From: Deltaproteobacteria bacterium RIFCSPHIGHO2_02_FULL_44_16
GTDB lineage: Bacteria; UBA10199; 2-02-FULL-44-16
Length of the DNA stretch: 64,000 nt
Assembly (NCBI GenBank): GCA_001798185.1
Contig: MGRM01000014.1
Coordinates: forward strand, 1-64,000
Direction: 5' to 3'
Of the stretch, positions 1-8,495 are shown piece after piece; within the stretch, counting starts at the first letter, position 1; each line of letters begins with the position of its first letter. The position numbers and the translations under genes are program-made. The notes below the pieces were generated by a model. That model saw nothing but the letters and a program-made list of their open reading frames with translations. It did not search any database and was not told where the DNA came from.

Positions 1-50
1 AGTGGCTCATGTCTTCCTTCTACATCACCACCACATTTTATCCAAGATAA

Positions 51-161
51 TCAATGCCACTCAAGGAAGTTTTTAGAGGTGCCCATAAGAAGAAGGGCTC
101 CTAAAATATCCAAAATAAGTCCGAGTGAATTTATCCCTTCTGCCGTAATACATGTGTACAT
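51..161 (-). CDS. possible 36-residue membrane peptide
   Basis: A short reading frame on the minus strand opens with ATG at 161-159 and stops at TGA 53-51. A GGAG lies about eight bases upstream of the ATG. The peptide has one hydrophobic run, ILDILGALLLM, which could span or bind a membrane. I recognise no family. A second possible start, ATG at 10-8 behind AAGGA, may open another minus-strand gene that leaves the window. Both are weak calls resting on ribosome binding sites alone. Confidence 0.3.
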   Translation of the reverse strand: MYTCITAEGINSLGLILDILGALLLMGTSKNFLEWH

Positions 162-181
162 TTTTGTTTCTCCATTCTTTA

Positions 182-859
182 TTATTTCTCATATTTTAAA
201 TTTATATTTTCTCTTCCCAATTTTTTTAATGCATTCATGACACTTTGTTTTTCTTTTTTTGTAAGATTTCTAAAAGCTTCTTGCAGAGTTGTTTCTATCT
301 TTTGTTCAACAAGTGCATCTAAAACCATAAGCGCCGATGTTTGATCCTTTTCTTTTTTCTCTTTTGTTTTTCGTTGTTCGAAAATGATCAATTTATGTAA
401 ACAATAGTCTGCAGGATGGGGAAGTTTGAGCGGAATGCCTGCAAGTTCAATGGTGATCGGTTGTCGCCAAAGCATCGCCAAATGACGAAGAGGTTGCGCG
501 CTAAATTTGAGTTGGGGCAGAGGATAGGCTTTTGTCTTTGGCGGACCTATTTCTGGAATGAGAAATTCGAGGATAAGTTCATCGCTTTCGAGTTTCATCG
601 AACCATCGCGATGAAATGAAATTTCAAAACCGAGATCAGCAAGAAGAGCTTCAAGATCGACGTCATGAGAAAAGCGGACTCTATTGGGGACTAAAAAATC
701 AATATCACGTGTTTTGATCACAGCAAGGTATTCCGCATTTTTGAAAAAATCTTTATAGAATGCTGCGGCCCAACTTCCAATAATAAGGGTTTGATCGAGA
801 ATGCCAATTTTTGAAAGACATCGAAGGATTTCAATGACGAGCTTGTGTTGTTTTTCCAC
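182..859 (-). CDS. nucleotidyltransferase-fold protein, probable toxin-antitoxin or Abi-type component
   Basis: The 225-residue product has the nucleotidyltransferase signature GSWAAAFY followed by TRDIDFLVP, the Gly-Ser and Asp-x-Asp pattern of the Pol-beta superfamily. It looks most like the GSU2403 / NTP_transf_8 group (recalled family resemblance). The start is GTG at 859-857 with AAGGA about nine bases upstream, inside the end of the preceding gene, which it overlaps by 29 bases. The tight overlap says the two are translated as a pair. In such pairs the NTase is usually the toxin or effector, but its target cannot be read from the sequence. The gene would be transcribed from the operator-bearing promoter at 1195-1222. 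Confidence 0.65.
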   Translation of the reverse strand: MEKQHKLVIEILRCLSKIGILDQTLIIGSWAAAFYKDFFKNAEYLAVIKTRDIDFLVPNRVRFSHDVDLEALLADLGFEISFHRDGSMKLESDELILEFLIPEIGPPKTKAYPLPQLKFSAQPLRHLAMLWRQPITIELAGIPLKLPHPADYCLHKLIIFEQRKTKEKKEKDQTSALMVLDALVEQKIETTLQEAFRNLTKKEKQSVMNALKKLGRENINLKYEK

Positions 860-1157
860 GTAATGCTTTCCTTAAAATCGAGAGTTGTTGCCGTATACTT
901 TTCAATTTCTTTTGATAATTTTTACGCTGCATCATGAGTTGTTGGTAGTGTTCAATTTTTTTATCATCCATTTTTCCGAGATATTCTTGAACAATTTTTT
1001 CTCCATTGCGACGCGTGATATAACCATAACGATTGTCATTCTTTTTTCTGACAATAAAACAGCCTTTAGGAAGCTTTTGTAGGTCCTTCAGATATCTCTT
1101 CTCAAGCCGCAAAGCAGTTTTAAGCTCTTCTTTTAGGGTTGATATAAGAATGTTCAT
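831..1157 (-). CDS. small basic partner of the nucleotidyltransferase, possible antitoxin
   Basis: This 108-residue, Lys/Arg-rich protein precedes and overlaps the nucleotidyltransferase gene. It has a central YGYITRRNGEKIVQEYLGK motif and a helical, coiled-coil-like C-terminus. The layout 'LPKG... Y.Y... gk...YLGK' is seen in small proteins next to nucleotidyltransferases (from memory, no family name certain). ATG at 1157-1155 lies directly downstream of repeated TTTACACTACA boxes, which fits autoregulation by the pair. It lacks a strong Shine-Dalgarno, so the start is the least sure part. The antitoxin role is inference from gene order and size. Confidence 0.55.
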   Translation of the reverse strand: MNILISTLKEELKTALRLEKRYLKDLQKLPKGCFIVRKKNDNRYGYITRRNGEKIVQEYLGKMDDKKIEHYQQLMMQRKNYQKKLKSIRQQLSILRKALRGKTTQARH

Positions 1158-1194
1158 AAGTTTTACACTACAATCAGTTGTTTTTACAAAATGT

Positions 1195-1222
1195 AGTGTA
1201 ACAATTGGTGTGATGTTGTCAA
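1195..1222 (-). promoter_or_regulatory. promoter of the nucleotidyltransferase pair, overlapped by operator repeats
   Basis: On the minus strand TTGACA (1222-1217) is followed after 16 bases by TACACT (1200-1195). The -10 box is part of a repeated motif: TTTACACTACA occurs at 1162-1172 and 1226-1236, and its complement TGTAGTGTAA at 1192-1201. A partial copy AGTGTAAAAC is at 1258-1267. Repeats over and beside the core promoter are typical of autorepressed toxin-antitoxin operons. Confidence 0.55.
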
Positions 1223-1335
1223 GAGTTTACACTACAAAATCGTTTTTTTGAATTTTGAGTGTAAAACTTCAAGATTTTTTCTTCAGAAGATTGACACAAG
1301 TAACTTTTCTCTCTTTTAGACGATAATCAACCTAT

Positions 1336-2835
1336 ATGGCACCTCGCATACCTGAATCGGGCATTCATATCGAATATCGTGGAGCAACGTATTACTCGAG
1401 CGCTCATTTTGATCTCGAATGGTTCGCTGAAATTGTAGAGCAGAAACCTGATGACAATCACTTCATCCTCGATGAAGGAGATATCGATCGCCTGCTCGAT
1501 GTGAATTTTGGGAGGGTACTTTTAAGAGGGAGTAAAGCTTACGACGAAATAGGGATCGAAAAGGTAATGGATGTGGAAGACCTCTATCGGTCTCGAGTTT
1601 TCATACCCTCTCTCCCTGACGGGGAAAGGTTCTCTTCCTCGCTCGAAGCTTGGGGGGCAATGGTCTCGAGACTTCTTCCCAAAGTGATTGCTGAGATGGT
1701 GGAAGAACTTGGTCTCACCGATTTTGATCAGCGCGATATGGCGAGAAGTTTAGAAAGAGTGGAAATAGGAAGTGAAGAATGCCCGCCCGCGGCCGCGGCA
1801 TGTGTTGTTTATTGGGGCAAAAGCAAAGAGGAAGGAGAGGGACGATCGAAGTCCACAAAAAGATATCTCCTGAACACAATCTACTTGGTCCCAGAAATAC
1901 TGTTATGGAACACAGAAAACGAAATAAGGGGATATCTGAAACATGAAGTTACTCATCATCTTCTGAGATATGCACAATACTCTCGAGGAAACATTCATGC
2001 TTTAAAAGGTTCAACTTGGTACGATGAGGGATTGCCGAGTTTTTTTGAAAAAAAGTCGTATCCCTCATTTTATGACCCCCGTCTTTTCTTCTATAGTGGA
2101 GCTTTTGATGATTTAGATCCCGAAAGTCTTTTTATAGACAACAGTGTTTTTAAATATGAGCAAGCCGAATACGTTTTCCGTTTTATTGAGAAGAAGTGGG
2201 GGAAAGAGGGGTTGGAACGAGTTATCGCAGGGATCATCGAAAAAGATAATATTCATACAATTATCAGAGAAGCGCTTGGAATGCCGTGGGAGGAATTTCA
2301 TGGACAGTGCAAAGAATATGTTGATGCGCGTATGCATGAACGCCTCAATACGAATCCTGAATTGGACCTCGGTATTCATATGCGCCTTAGGGATCTTCAT
2401 GTTCCGGGGATTTCGATCAGCACCAGGCTCTCCACACCACTTGAAAAAACTTTAGGGATGAGCACTGCTCTTTTTCTCCGCTACGAAAAAAAGAAAGAAG
2501 AGGATCAAGTTGCGTCGAGCCACATCATCTTCGGCGGTGTGTCTCTAAACTCTCCCTATCTTTTCTGGTGGATAAACAGGGAATTTTCATTTGCTTCTCC
2601 GTTCACGTATCGAGGTTTTGACGTTTCAATTCTCTCCGCAAAGCTCTCTTTCAGTCCAACCATACTTTTGAGAAGAGAGGATCCGTCAGTTGATCTTACT
2701 CTCGGTGGAGGTTTGGATCTGTTTGAGATTTTTAAAGATTCGTGGCGAGGGAAGTTCGGCGTCGAATATAGGCGACAACTTCTGAGTGGCGAAGATGATT
2801 GGTACATCACAACCTCAGCCGGTTGGCAGTTTTGA
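1336..2835 (+). CDS. HEVTH metallopeptidase-like protein with beta-rich C-terminus
   Basis: The 499-residue protein carries HEVTHH at about residue 203 and WYDEG about 25 residues later. This is the zinc-ligand spacing of the gluzincin (peptidase MA-like) group. The last 150 residues alternate polar and aromatic residues and end in GWQF, like a partial outer-membrane beta-barrel. No N-terminal signal peptide is visible, which conflicts with export unless the start is wrong. ATG 1336 has no Shine-Dalgarno; a TTGACA at 1291 has only a poor -10, so the message may have a very short leader. Substrate unknown. Confidence 0.6.
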   Translation: MAPRIPESGIHIEYRGATYYSSAHFDLEWFAEIVEQKPDDNHFILDEGDIDRLLDVNFGRVLLRGSKAYDEIGIEKVMDVEDLYRSRVFIPSLPDGERFSSSLEAWGAMVSRLLPKVIAEMVEELGLTDFDQRDMARSLERVEIGSEECPPAAAACVVYWGKSKEEGEGRSKSTKRYLLNTIYLVPEILLWNTENEIRGYLKHEVTHHLLRYAQYSRGNIHALKGSTWYDEGLPSFFEKKSYPSFYDPRLFFYSGAFDDLDPESLFIDNSVFKYEQAEYVFRFIEKKWGKEGLERVIAGIIEKDNIHTIIREALGMPWEEFHGQCKEYVDARMHERLNTNPELDLGIHMRLRDLHVPGISISTRLSTPLEKTLGMSTALFLRYEKKKEEDQVASSHIIFGGVSLNSPYLFWWINREFSFASPFTYRGFDVSILSAKLSFSPTILLRREDPSVDLTLGGGLDLFEIFKDSWRGKFGVEYRRQLLSGEDDWYITTSAGWQF

Positions 2836-2855
2836 AATCCACACACAATTTTTCT

Positions 2856-2884
2856 TTGACAGTGTACATAAAAAATAATATCTT
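2856..2884 (+). promoter_or_regulatory. vapBC promoter with paired TGTACA operator boxes
   Basis: TTGACA (2856-2861) and TATCTT (2879-2884) are spaced by 17 bases. The self-complementary hexamer TGTACA occurs at 2863-2868 and again at 2885-2890, that is inside the spacer and just after the -10. Two boxes 22 bases apart (two helical turns) fit binding of a VapB dimer of dimers, the usual autorepression of such operons (inference). Confidence 0.5.
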
Positions 2885-2907
2885 TGTACATTATAAAGGG
2901 GGCTATT

Positions 2908-3108
2908 ATGGCCAAAGCAAATTATGATCTTCCTGAAGAGAAACTGATGCAGGTAGTGGAGTATTCAGGCGCGCGCTCAAAACGAGAAGCCATTATTCTT
3001 GCGCTTGATGAATATCTGAAGAACAAACAACTTCAGAAGCTTGTGCAGCAATATGGGAAGCGCCCGCTCAGATGGACGAAGAAGACACTTCGAGCCTATC
3101 GTGGATAA
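2908..3108 (+). CDS. vapB: VapB-type antitoxin
   Basis: The 66-residue protein begins with a short strand and two helices (ARSKREAIILALDEYL), the ribbon-helix-helix pattern of VapB/type II antitoxins, followed by a basic tail that would hold the toxin. The start is ATG 2908 behind a clear AAAGGGGG. The next gene, a PIN-domain toxin, starts inside the last codons (GTGGATAA), so the two are translationally coupled. It should neutralise the toxin and repress the operon through the TGTACA boxes upstream. Confidence 0.8.
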   Translation: MAKANYDLPEEKLMQVVEYSGARSKREAIILALDEYLKNKQLQKLVQQYGKRPLRWTKKTLRAYRG

Positions 3109-3499
3109 AGTACTCATCGATACTTCAGTCTGGATCGATTTCTTTCGCGGTTCCTTGAGTACAACATTTCTTGCTCATTTCACCGAGACACTCACAGCTC
3201 AAAAAGGAGTCATTACCGATCTGATTCGTCATGAAATTTTGGTCGGAGCTCAAGATAAAAAACGTTTTCAGGATCTTCAAGAGCTTCTCTCCCCACTTAC
3301 CTGTTACAGGATTCAAAGCGATGAACTTTTTCAGTTTGATGTCTTTGCTTGGGAGCTCCGAAAAAAAGGATTTAAAGGAAAGTATACAGATGCTTCTATC
3401 GCTTTTATCGCACACCGATATCATGTTCCTCTCATTACATTTGATCGCTATTTTCAGCTTGTCGAAAAATTTGGCCTGATTGAGCTAGTGAAATATTAG
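3101..3499 (+). CDS. vapC: VapC-type PIN-domain ribonuclease toxin
   Basis: The 132-residue protein has the four acidic residues of a PIN domain: D in LIDTSVWIDFF near the N-terminus, E in RHEILVG, D in YTDASIA and D in LITFD near the C-terminus. VapC proteins are Mg-dependent RNases, often cutting initiator tRNA or rRNA; the target here is unknown. GTG at 3101 is chosen because it overlaps the antitoxin stop and places the DTSVW strand at the N-terminus; an upstream ATG at 3041 would add residues unlike the family. Confidence 0.85.
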   Translation: MDKVLIDTSVWIDFFRGSLSTTFLAHFTETLTAQKGVITDLIRHEILVGAQDKKRFQDLQELLSPLTCYRIQSDELFQFDVFAWELRKKGFKGKYTDASIAFIAHRYHVPLITFDRYFQLVEKFGLIELVKY

Positions 3500-3558
3500 A
3501 TTATGGAAAGTCTTTTAGGACTCATTAGACCTCTTGCGTAACCCTGGGTGACACTCGT

Positions 3559-3634
3559 TGTCATTGCGAGCCCGAAGGGCGTGGCAATCTCCTCTGTTTA
3601 CTCGGGAGATCGCCACGCTTCGCTCGCGATGACA
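3559..3634. repeat. REP-like palindromic repeat, 'TCATTGCGAGCCC' type
   Basis: Arms of about 30 bases (TGTCATTGCGAGCCCGAAGG and its near-complement ending CGCGATGACA) flank a short loop. The same sequence type recurs at 23465-23603 and 25418-25505. It is common between genes in many environmental genomes. Here it lies between vapC and the convergent rsmD, where a hairpin would do no coding harm. Confidence 0.75.
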
Positions 3635-3704
3635 TCCAAGTGTATCTCTTTGAAAACAAAAACTTTATAGGCTTGATTCTATTGAGGTTATGCAAGAAGT
3701 CTAT

Positions 3705-4295
3705 TTAAGATTTTCTCTTTAAAAAACTGACATGCGTTTGACCATAGCGACGTTCATCCGTCAAGACGAGCGCTGCGAGTTCTTTGAGAGGTTCTTTTGG
3801 ATGATGCTCTACAATCATCAGCGTTTTGTCATGAAGAAGCGATGTGGTGCCAAGAAGTTCAAGTGTTGGATTCACAAGGTTTTGCTCATACGGAGGATCG
3901 ACAAAAATAAGATCAAATTCGTTTTTGTGAAAAAGTTTTCCTAAAAAACCTTTATTGTGTTCAAGCTTTTTCACGGCAGCATTGACCTTCATGGCAAGGA
4001 CGGTTGCTTTTTCAGTCAAATGACAACGATGAAGATTTTTATGAATCGAAGCAACCGCAAGTTTTCCGTGTTCCACAAAAACACAATGCACAGAACCACG
4101 AGAAAGAGCTTCAATGCCAATTGACCCGGAACCCGCAAAAAGATCGAGCACTTTTGAGTCGGTGACATCAAAAAGAATATCGAAAATCGATTCTTTCACA
4201 CGATCAAGCGCGGGCCGAGTCGCATCTGTTTTTGGAGCGACGAGCTTATGGCCTTTCGCTGTTCCGGCAATGACACGCATGTTCGTTTTATACAT
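3705..4295 (-). CDS. rsmD: 16S rRNA (guanine966-N2)-methyltransferase
   Basis: The 196-residue product opens with MRVIAGTAKGHKL and TRPALDRVKESIFDIL, both typical of RsmD. It has the SAM-binding loop VLDLFAGSGSIGIEALSRG and the catalytic N2-methyltransferase motif FVDPPYE. RsmD methylates G966 of 16S rRNA during 30S assembly. The first ATG (4295) is kept because CAGG lies about nine bases upstream; ATG 4280 would begin exactly at MRVIAG but has no ribosome site. It is transcribed away from the P2 element and the SHOCT gene. Confidence 0.92.
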   Translation of the reverse strand: MYKTNMRVIAGTAKGHKLVAPKTDATRPALDRVKESIFDILFDVTDSKVLDLFAGSGSIGIEALSRGSVHCVFVEHGKLAVASIHKNLHRCHLTEKATVLAMKVNAAVKKLEHNKGFLGKLFHKNEFDLIFVDPPYEQNLVNPTLELLGTTSLLHDKTLMIVEHHPKEPLKELAALVLTDERRYGQTHVSFLKRKS

Positions 4296-4366
4296 GATTT
4301 GACCTGAAAGATCGAGCCTGCTAAAGCAACATCACAAAATGAGAAAGAATGTTTGTGTTATTTTTA

Positions 4367-4515
4367 CGAAAAAGGCCGTAGGAGGCGACCCTCGAGCGGC
4401 GTCTTCAGACGCTGGCAACGAAGCCTCAATACCCAGCAGGCTGAAGCGCATGGCAAAAATCCGGCGTGTGAGGATTTTTGCCGTAGTGAGAGGGCGCCTC
4501 CGAGAGACTTTTTCG
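4367..4515. repeat. P2 palindromic element, copy A
   Basis: A 149-bp element with 21-base inverted ends: CGAAAAAG...GGAGGCG at 4367-4387 and CGCCTCC...CTTTTTCG at 4495-4515. The inner bases of the ends (GCCGTA versus GAGAGA) do not pair, but are kept in the second copy at 21115-21263. Both copies share an internal CGAGCGGCGTCT and GCCGTAGTGAGA. Each sits just upstream of the start of an envelope-related gene, and an open frame runs through both. Confidence 0.75.
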
Positions 4516-4527
4516 AAGGAGATAATG

Positions 4528-5334
4528 ATGAAAAAAAATAATATTTTTGCTCTTAGTACTCTCTTTTTTTTATTGAGCACACCTGCATTTGCCAAAAAGA
4601 CGACATACATTGTGACCAATCAGAGATTTGATTACGTAAAACTAGGTGAAATCTCGTTGCGGGAAGCAGAAACTCGCGGTGTGAGTCATCCTGTGGAAGT
4701 TGATGAAGAAAAAATTCGAAAAGCGCTCGCCTCGTTAAAATTTTCTCGAGAAAGTTTCTGGAAAAAAAGTAATACTTTTGATCGAAAACTCTTTAGCGAT
4801 GAAGCAGTCAATTTTCTTAGCCTTCATCTTCCCAAAGCATTTCGACAAGCGAAGACAACAGAAGAGGTTGTCTTCTCTTATCTCGATAAAGATCCCATTG
4901 TGATTCTTCGCAATGATCGTTTAACGATCGCTTCGGTGTGGGTTCATGGAAATGAACTCCATCTTCAGTTTAAGAAGTTATTTGCGAAAGTTTCAGGGGA
5001 TACGGATAAACGAGGGAATGAAGTGCGTGCAGCCGCAAAAGCAAAGGGCCTTCGTATCGCTCTTCAGATTCAACCTGGACAGCGTCTCTCCCAAAACGAC
5101 GAGAAAGAAGTTATTTTGGACTTAAACCACGACTTCTCCTCCAATGCATCCTTTGCTGAAGAAGACAACGCAGATGAAAAGACAACCAAAACACCAAGAG
5201 CTGAAAAAGCAAGCACTGATAAGACGTTCAATACCAAACAACGCTTGGAGCAAATAGAGCAACTTCGAAAAGATAAATTCATTTCTCAAAAAGAATATGA
5301 CGAGAAACGAAAAGAAATTTTAAAAGATCTGTGA
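4528..5334 (+). CDS. exported SHOCT-domain protein
   Basis: The 268-residue protein starts with a signal peptide (MKKNNIFALSTLFFLLSTPAFA) and ends with a SHOCT motif, EQLRKDKFISQKEYDEKRKE, the short C-terminal helix pair thought to mediate oligomerisation. The middle is unrecognised, with a charged, low-complexity stretch before the SHOCT. Start ATG 4528 is preferred over 4525 because AAGGAG (4516-4521) is then six bases away. The P2 element ends just before that ribosome site. It runs directly into the tlyA-like gene and is probably co-transcribed with it. Confidence 0.75.
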   Translation: MKKNNIFALSTLFFLLSTPAFAKKTTYIVTNQRFDYVKLGEISLREAETRGVSHPVEVDEEKIRKALASLKFSRESFWKKSNTFDRKLFSDEAVNFLSLHLPKAFRQAKTTEEVVFSYLDKDPIVILRNDRLTIASVWVHGNELHLQFKKLFAKVSGDTDKRGNEVRAAAKAKGLRIALQIQPGQRLSQNDEKEVILDLNHDFSSNASFAEEDNADEKTTKTPRAEKASTDKTFNTKQRLEQIEQLRKDKFISQKEYDEKRKEILKDL

Positions 5335-5336
5335 TC

Positions 5337-6092
5337 ATGAGCAAAGAACGGTTGGATCAGCTTTTAGTAAAACTCGGTTTTGCCTCAAACGAAAAAGAAG
5401 CGTCCGCTCTTTTAATGACAGGCGATGTGCTTGTGGATGATGTCCCTGTCACCTCGCCTGGGAAGTACGTCTTATCGCACGCAGTCATTCGTCTCCGACA
5501 TGAAAAAATTCCTTACGTCAGTCGTGGCGGAATCAAATTGGCGCATGCTCTCAATCATTTTCACATTGAGGTAGAAGGAAAAATAGCTCTCGATGTGGGA
5601 GCTTCCACAGGAGGATTTACCGATTGTTTACTGCAGCATGGTGCAAAAAAAGTTTATGCTCTTGATGTCGGATATGGCCAGCTCGATATGAAGCTGCGCC
5701 GAGATGAGCGTGTGGTGGTGTTCGACCGAACCCATATTCGCGATCTGAAAAAAGAGCAGCTCCGTGAAGCCATTGATCTGATGGTGGTCGATCTTTCATT
5801 TACCTCAACAGCAGCGCTTCTCAAGCTCATGCATCGATGGGCGAATACGAAAACCTTGCTTCTGGTGTTAGTGAAACCTCAGTTTGAAGGAGCGGCTGAG
5901 ACCATAGAAGAGGGGGGAATTGTGCTCGATCCCAAGGCTCATGAGAAAGCAATACAAAAAGTTATCAACGCTGGTGAAAAGGTTGGATGGGAAACGGTGG
6001 GAATGACGCCTTCTCCCATTACCGGAACGCACGGCAACCGAGAATTTTTAGTTCTTTTCCGATCATCAGTTGCTGTTTTTTCCTTCAAATGA
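5337..6092 (+). CDS. tlyA: TlyA family rRNA 2'-O-methyltransferase (hemolysin A family)
   Basis: The 251-residue product has an N-terminal S4 RNA-binding domain (RLDQLLVKLGFASNEKEASA, about residues 4-60) followed by an FtsJ-like methyltransferase with the SAM loop LDVGASTGGFTDCLL and the TlyA-specific PYVSRGGIKLAHAL. TlyA enzymes 2'-O-methylate 16S/23S rRNA; the 'hemolysin' name is historical. ATG 5337 begins three bases after the previous stop. A GTG at 5331 overlapping that stop is the alternative. Full family length. Confidence 0.9.
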   Translation: MSKERLDQLLVKLGFASNEKEASALLMTGDVLVDDVPVTSPGKYVLSHAVIRLRHEKIPYVSRGGIKLAHALNHFHIEVEGKIALDVGASTGGFTDCLLQHGAKKVYALDVGYGQLDMKLRRDERVVVFDRTHIRDLKKEQLREAIDLMVVDLSFTSTAALLKLMHRWANTKTLLLVLVKPQFEGAAETIEEGGIVLDPKAHEKAIQKVINAGEKVGWETVGMTPSPITGTHGNREFLVLFRSSVAVFSFK

Positions 6093-6141
6093 TATGCCTC
6101 CCTCAGTTAAATTCCTCACCTTTTCATTTTTTGGAGGTTTT

Positions 6142-7776
6142 TTGAATCGTCGTTTTTTCTTTCTCTCTTTCTTTTCTCTTCTTTTTATTTTGCCGAGCTG
6201 TGCATCAAAGAAAAAAGTGGATGTTGCCATCACTGCTCCCCAAAAAAAGATAAAACATGACGATCTTTTATTCCGATTTATGGAAGCGAGTCTCGAAGGA
6301 CTTGAAGGTCGTTCGGCGGAAGCGCTGAAAACACTCACTCAACTCGTGGAAGAGCATCCGGAAAGTTCTTTTTTCCATTTTCAAAAAGCACGCGTTCAAG
6401 TTTTGCTCGGCGAACTCGATCAAGCTGTGGTGTCATGTCAAAAAGCATTCGAACTCAGTCCAAAAGATATTGAAATACAGATTTTTTTGGCTCGCCTTCT
6501 CGCGGAACAGGAAAAATATCAAGAAGCAGCCGCGCTTTTTGAAAAAGTATTACGCGTTGATCCGGAACGAGAACCGGTTTATACGCTTTTAGCCAAACAA
6601 TATCTCCAGTTGAAAGAATTTACGAATGCTGTTTCCGTGATGGGACGCCTTCTTGAAGTGAATCCCGATGCTGTTGCTGCCTATCTTTTTTTAGGTTCGC
6701 TGTATCAGAATTATCTTCATCATGTTCCCAAAGCAATTCAGATGTATGAAGCAACTCTCGACATCGATCCGGAAAATCTTTCTGCGCTGGGTGCGCTTGC
6801 GCAAATCTCTATCGATCAGAAGAAACTTCAAAAGGCTCTCCCTTATTTTTTAGAAATTGAACGAAAAGTTCCCGATGACGTGTCGATCGCTCTCCGTATT
6901 GCTTTGATTTATTATGAACTCGGACAATATCCCAAAGCGATTGAACGTTTTCAGAAAATCACGGAACAAAATCCAGAAGCAGAAAAAGTTCGTTATTATT
7001 TAGGTGTTCTTTATGAGAGCATTGAAGAATTTGAAAAAGCGATCGAAGAATTTGAAAAAATACCTCCACATGTTGCTTCTTATCGAGATGCGATTCTTCA
7101 TGTGGCCTCTATCTTGCGTTCTCGTGACGAAATGGCGCGTGCGATAAAAACGCTTGAAGAGGCGTTAAAGAAAAATAAGAATATTCTCGAATTTTATGAA
7201 TTCCTGGCATCACTGTATGAAGAACAAGGTGAGATTGGAACTGCCATTGAAATTTTAAATCAAGGGATCAAAGTTTTTCCACGCGAAGAGCGTTTTTTAA
7301 TGATGCAAGGTTTGCTGTATGAAAAGAAACAAGATCGCAAGCGCGCGTTACAGGCAATGGAGAAAGTTCTCAAAATAGATCCTCAAAACGCTACGGCTTT
7401 AAATTATATCGGCTATTCCTATGCTGAAGAAGGGGTTCGCCTGGATGAAGCCAAGGAAATGATTGAACGTGCCCTGACCTCTCGTCCCGGAGACGCCTAT
7501 ATAATAGATAGTCTCGGTTGGGTGCATTTTCGACGTCGAGAATATGACAAGGCCTTGAAACTCCTCAAGAAAGCCGAAAAAATGGCCTCTTCTGAGCCGA
7601 CTATTTTTTATCATCTCGGAGAGGTCTATTCAGCGCTCAACGAACGTGCTCTTGCCAAGCGTTATTTCAAACGAGCTCTCGAAGCGTGGAATAAAAAAAC
7701 ACAACCAGATAAAAAAGAAATTGAGGAGATCCAACGTCGTCTTCAAGAGATTGAGGGGAAAAAGAATCCATCGTGA
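6142..7776 (+). CDS. TPR-repeat lipoprotein
   Basis: A long tetratricopeptide array (about a dozen 34-residue repeats with W-LG-Y-A-F-A-P spacing, for example ALNYIGYSYAEEGVRLDEAK) follows an N-terminal lipoprotein signal RRFFFLSFFSLLFILPSC. Start TTG 6142 is proposed because GGAGG (6133-6137) precedes it and the signal peptide begins at once; upstream ATGs at 6070 and 6094 would overlap tlyA or lengthen the n-region. Length about 544. In related deltaproteobacteria such a TPR lipoprotein precedes a LolB-like gene, as here, which suggests an outer-membrane assembly role (inference). Confidence 0.8.
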   Translation: MNRRFFFLSFFSLLFILPSCASKKKVDVAITAPQKKIKHDDLLFRFMEASLEGLEGRSAEALKTLTQLVEEHPESSFFHFQKARVQVLLGELDQAVVSCQKAFELSPKDIEIQIFLARLLAEQEKYQEAAALFEKVLRVDPEREPVYTLLAKQYLQLKEFTNAVSVMGRLLEVNPDAVAAYLFLGSLYQNYLHHVPKAIQMYEATLDIDPENLSALGALAQISIDQKKLQKALPYFLEIERKVPDDVSIALRIALIYYELGQYPKAIERFQKITEQNPEAEKVRYYLGVLYESIEEFEKAIEEFEKIPPHVASYRDAILHVASILRSRDEMARAIKTLEEALKKNKNILEFYEFLASLYEEQGEIGTAIEILNQGIKVFPREERFLMMQGLLYEKKQDRKRALQAMEKVLKIDPQNATALNYIGYSYAEEGVRLDEAKEMIERALTSRPGDAYIIDSLGWVHFRRREYDKALKLLKKAEKMASSEPTIFYHLGEVYSALNERALAKRYFKRALEAWNKKTQPDKKEIEEIQRRLQEIEGKKNPS

Positions 7777-8495
7777 AAACGAAGTTTTGTTTTGCCATAA
7801 CGATTGTTTCTTTCTTGTTCGCTTGTCAGGGAAAACAACCTCCTTCGGCATCGCTTCGTCTTTTCTCTGCACATGAGACCGTTTTTTCTCGCATGCTTCA
7901 TCAAAGATTTCTGGCGGAACAATCAACTCGAAGTGTCGTTCGAGGTTTGGCTGAAATGACATGGCGCGATTCACATGGTACTCGCACTTCTGATGTCGCT
8001 CTTCATCTTCAACTTCCTCACGATCTTACAGCAGAAGCTTTTGATGCTCTTGCGGATGTGTGGGCGAAAATCCGAACCGACGGGAAGAAATTTTTTTTTG
8101 AGGTGCTGACAGATCGTGGGAAAAGACGCGGAAAAACAACAGAGCGACATCTGGCGAAATTTTTTTCTTTTGAATGGGAAACCGAAGAGTTCGTGGCAGC
8201 GCTTGCGGGAACGCTCCCTTTTTTAACTTCAGATATTTTTCTTGAAGAAAATCGTTCTCTCTTTCATTTTCAGCAGAGACCTTTCACGTTTCGAATTGAT
8301 CAAAAGGGGAGAGTGCTTTCGTATCGTCGTGGAGATGAATCAGGCACAAAGACTCTTTATGAAGTTCATTTTTCTGACTATCGATTGCATGGGAAAACTT
8401 TTTTCCCTTATCGTGTTGTGATCAAACTCCAAGAGAGAGAGTTGTCTCTTCGTTATCGTGAGGTGAAGTTCAATGAAGATGAGAAGTCATTTTAA
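7773..8495 (+). CDS. LolB-like lipoprotein
   Basis: The 240-residue protein has a lipoprotein signal (ITIVSFLFAC). Its body matches the LolB/DUF4292 pattern: an early G-A-x-M-x-W strand (VRGLAEMTWRD), antiparallel strands, and a late VHFSDYRLHGKTFFPYRVVI typical of the half-barrel's last strands. Start GTG 7773 overlaps the TPR gene stop (GTGA). Such proteins help place lipoproteins in the outer membrane; assignment is by fold pattern only. Its final codons (AAG TCA TTT TAA) form the left arm of P1 element 1. Confidence 0.6.
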   Translation: MKTKFCFAITIVSFLFACQGKQPPSASLRLFSAHETVFSRMLHQRFLAEQSTRSVVRGLAEMTWRDSHGTRTSDVALHLQLPHDLTAEAFDALADVWAKIRTDGKKFFFEVLTDRGKRRGKTTERHLAKFFSFEWETEEFVAALAGTLPFLTSDIFLEENRSLFHFQQRPFTFRIDQKGRVLSYRRGDESGTKTLYEVHFSDYRLHGKTFFPYRVVIKLQERELSLRYREVKFNEDEKSF

